Source: Conidiobolus incongruus B7586
Lineage: Eukaryota > Entomophthoromycota > Entomophthoromycetes > Entomophthorales > Conidiobolaceae
Assembly: GCA_000697335.1 (NCBI GenBank)
Contig: JNEM01009488.1
Coordinates: 1-22,369, forward strand
Reading direction: 5' to 3'
Length of the DNA stretch: 22,369 nucleotides
The notes under the pieces were generated by a model. The model had not been told where the DNA came from and did no database searches. It saw only the letters and a program-made list of their open reading frames with translations. Below, piece after piece: positions 20,107 through 22,369 of this stretch. Position numbers and translations under genes: made by a program. The stretch's first letter is position 1. Each line of letters begins with the position of its first letter.

Positions 20107-21165
20107 ATGTTAGTCAAAATTGATACTTTATTCCTTTTACTCACAGTTGTTTCTGGAGTGTTTTCCCAAGCAGACCAAGATCCTTCTGTCAATAAATTGG
20201 ACCAATTTGTCGATGCTCAAGAACAACCTGTTGATTCTCAAGATCCTTTTGCCGATATTCAGGATTCTCGAATGAAAGGTTGGAGTTTTTGTAAGAAGTA
20301 TGAAAAAATATGTATTCCTAAACCAATTCACTCGAAGTATAAATTTTTGTGCAAAAAATACTCTCACTGGTATACTAAGAAGTGCAAACCAGTCATCACT
20401 ACTACATCTTGTATTGGATATTATTGCCCTGAGCCCACTACCACCACTACAACTACCTCGACTTGTAAAGGTTATTACTGCCCTGAACCTACTACCACCA
20501 CTACAACTACCTCAACTTGTATTGGATATTATTGCCCTGAACCTACTACCACCACTATAACTACCTCAACTTGTATTGGATATTATTGCCCTGAACCTAC
20601 TACCACTACTACAACTACCTCAACTTGCAAAGGTTATTACTGCCCTGAACCTACTACCACCACTACAACTACCTCAACTTGTATTGGATATTATTGCCCT
20701 GAACCTACTACCACCACTATAACTACCTCAACTTGTATTGGATATTATTGCCCTGAACCTACTACCACTACTACAACTACCTCAACTTGCAAAGGTTATT
20801 ACTGCCCTGAACCTACTACCACCACTACAACTACCTCAACTTGTATTGGATATTATTGCCCTGAACCTACTACCACCACTATAACTACCTCAACTTGTAT
20901 TGGATATTATTGCCCTGAACCTACTACCACTACTACAACTACCTCAACTTGCAAAGGTTATTACTGCCCTGAACCTACTACCACCACTACAACTACCTCA
21001 ACTTGTATTGGATATTATTGCCCTGAACCCACTACCACTACTACAACTACCTCAACTTGTAAAGGTTATTACTGCCCTGAACCCACTACCACCACTATTA
21101 CCTCAACCTGTAAAGGATATTATTGTCCCAAGCCTACTACAACCACAACCGAGTATTATTATTAA
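20107..21165 (+). CDS. Secreted Thr/Cys tandem-repeat surface protein
   Basis: A complete, intronless 352-residue protein. Residues 1-20 form a signal peptide ending VFS, with cleavage likely before Q21. Residues 22-54 are acidic and Gln-rich, with a loose repeat of type (D/E)xxxDxQ. Residues 55-100 are Lys-rich with four cysteines (C62, C69, C82, C93), in which CKKY occurs twice. From C102 to the end are fourteen units of C(I/K)GYYCPEP plus a Thr run; twelve units are 18 residues, one is 17, and the last is divergent and ends EYYY. The Thr runs suit heavy O-mannosylation and the paired cysteines suit disulfide cross-linking. The C-terminus lacks the hydrophobic tail of GPI-anchored proteins. 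I infer an extracellular wall-associated or adhesive protein; this is not proven. No named family is recognised. Repeats are nearly identical in DNA, so copy number is probably still changing. Confidence 0.9.
   Translation: MLVKIDTLFLLLTVVSGVFSQADQDPSVNKLDQFVDAQEQPVDSQDPFADIQDSRMKGWSFCKKYEKICIPKPIHSKYKFLCKKYSHWYTKKCKPVITTTSCIGYYCPEPTTTTTTTSTCKGYYCPEPTTTTTTTSTCIGYYCPEPTTTTITTSTCIGYYCPEPTTTTTTTSTCKGYYCPEPTTTTTTTSTCIGYYCPEPTTTTITTSTCIGYYCPEPTTTTTTTSTCKGYYCPEPTTTTTTTSTCIGYYCPEPTTTTITTSTCIGYYCPEPTTTTTTTSTCKGYYCPEPTTTTTTTSTCIGYYCPEPTTTTTTTSTCKGYYCPEPTTTTITSTCKGYYCPKPTTTTTEYYY
20410..21162 (+). repeat. Coding tandem repeat, 54-bp unit, 162-bp higher-order unit
   Basis: Unit starts (TGT/TGC of the first Cys) fall every 54 bp from 20410 to 21058; unit 13 is 51 bp and unit 14 starts at 21109. 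Units follow the pattern K, I (with Ile inside the Thr run), I. Blocks 20464-20625, 20626-20787 and 20788-20949 each contain that triplet and are identical except for one silent base. Block 20950 onward starts a fourth copy and then diverges. Confidence 0.95.
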
Positions 21166-22369
21166 ACACAGCGTTTAGACTATAAGCTGAATCTCCGTTC
21201 AAACCTCGATCTAAACTAAATCTATATCTTCTATTCAATATTTCAACAATATTTCTAGTCTTCTATAAATTGATATTTCAATAAAATTTTGAATTTACAA
21301 ATCCTATAGCTTTAATATCCCATTCAACTGTCTTTTATCAATTATTATTAATATTTCATTTTATATAGTAAAATGAGCTATTAAAGTTACATAATAATAT
21401 GAAATATTATTAACTTATTTTAATTTTCTATAGTTCTTGATATTCTTATTCATTTAAGATTTATAATATTTATTACGTTCAAATTTACGTACTATATTTA
21501 CCAACTAATTATTTAAATTAATTTATCAAATCTATATTCATAATTGAAAATAATTTATACTATAAAATGCTTCATTTTAACATTCAACAAAACTTATATA
21601 GATTTTATTTTTTGATATTTTGATCTAATAAATATTTAGAGATAATTTAATTATTCATTAAAAATAACATAATCTATTATTTTAGTTTATAATGAAATTA
21701 AATTTATAAGGATTTTAATTAAAATCTTATTGAAAATTATACTCTCAATGAAAATTAAATTTTAAAAGATAAAATCAACATATATAGTATTAATAATATT
21801 TAATACTAATTTGGTACTTTTATAATCAAATTACTAAATACTAATCATGATTCTAATAATTATAACCCTTTATATATGTTTATTATGATTTCTTCAAAAT
21901 AACTTTTATAATTCAAAAAATGATATTAAAATATTATAAAATTTGCTTTTTATATTTCATTAATTAAATAAATTAATATTATTTTGTAAAAATTAATATA
22001 TAGTTAAAATAATAAAAATATTAAATAATATATCATATTTAATATATTATATTTCAATAATATTCAAAAATCTATACTCTTATAAATATCAATATAAAAT
22101 AATTATTATATTGAATATATAATCAAAAAATATAAAATTAATAATATTCAATCAGTAGTTTTTGAATTAATTTTTGATAAAATATTTTACTGTTTATATT
22201 AATCTCAAATAAAGGCTGGCTTTTAATATTATTATAATTCATAATCTTTATATATACTGGACTCCTTTAATGAATATATTGAATTTTTATAATAATTAAT
22301 TAATATATATTTATAAGTTATCATATTAAGATTATTTTAAATATAGGATAATTTAAATGATTATATCTA
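21166..22369. other. 3' region of the repeat gene, then A+T-rich spacer
   Basis: The first about 130 bp are less A+T-rich and are probably 3' untranslated sequence. Beyond that no gene, RNA or repeat was recognised up to the end of the window. Confidence 0.6.
21280..21285 (+). terminator. Polyadenylation signal of the repeat protein gene
   Basis: AATAAA about 115 bp after the stop codon, at the point where composition returns to spacer level. Confidence 0.45.

Noticed and set aside
20410-21162. CRISPR-like array
   Set aside because: The 54-bp units are contiguous with no unique spacers, keep one open reading frame and encode a protein repeat in a eukaryotic gene.
20137-21178. Overlapping ORFs in other frames of the surface gene
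   Set aside because: They are shadows produced by the long repeat. Only the 20107 frame has a signal peptide, a sensible start and conserved Cys motifs.
1-22369. tRNA, rRNA or mitochondrial DNA content
   Set aside because: No GGTTCRA-type B box with a matching cloverleaf, no rRNA-like conserved block and no mitochondrial genes were found. OMA1 is nuclear-encoded.

Overview
The window looks like nuclear DNA of a very A+T-rich eukaryote, most likely a fungus and perhaps an early-diverging lineage with compact, intron-poor genes. The reasons are an intronless mitochondrial OMA1-type protease, a secreted Thr/Cys tandem-repeat protein of the kind found in fungal walls and adhesins, TATA and AATAAA signals around the genes, and solo LTRs. 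Spacers are far richer in A+T than the coding islands, so genes and young insertions stand out by composition alone. Lineage cannot be fixed from this window.

Layout. 1-2942: A+T-rich spacer with one solo LTR (family A, 1347-1680). 2943-4316 (minus): OMA1, the only gene of confident function. 4317-5870: upstream spacer with a cluster of CGG/CCG triplets, then about 1 kb of intermediate composition that holds a weak LTR candidate and no firm gene. 5870-11788: spacer carrying a solo LTR of family B (6927-7259), a second family-A solo LTR (10674-11008), and an old duplicated stretch that pairs with one near 1.9-2.3 kb. 11768-12827: a degraded Thr/Ser/Pro-rich repeat gene whose second half still keeps an exact 48-bp period. 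12828-15945: spacer with a likely solo LTR of a third family (14917-15351). 15946-16242: a small, unrecognised two-helix membrane protein with no usable upstream ATG. 16243-20106: spacer with two short, doubtful ORFs. 20107-21165: a secreted protein made of a signal peptide, an acidic part, a Cys/Lys module and fourteen CxGYYCPEP-Thr repeats. 21166-22369: spacer.

No operon-like or functional coupling between the genes is visible. OMA1 belongs to mitochondrial inner-membrane quality control. The repeat protein and the degraded Thr-rich gene belong to the cell surface or secretome, and together suggest that this locus gains and loses fast-evolving surface genes. The LTR copies are all solo remnants with no internal coding region. 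The most interesting signals are the nested, almost identical higher-order repeat inside the surface gene, and a hairpin or CGG-N10-CCG site at the LTR start that is kept by paired base changes between two otherwise different LTR families.
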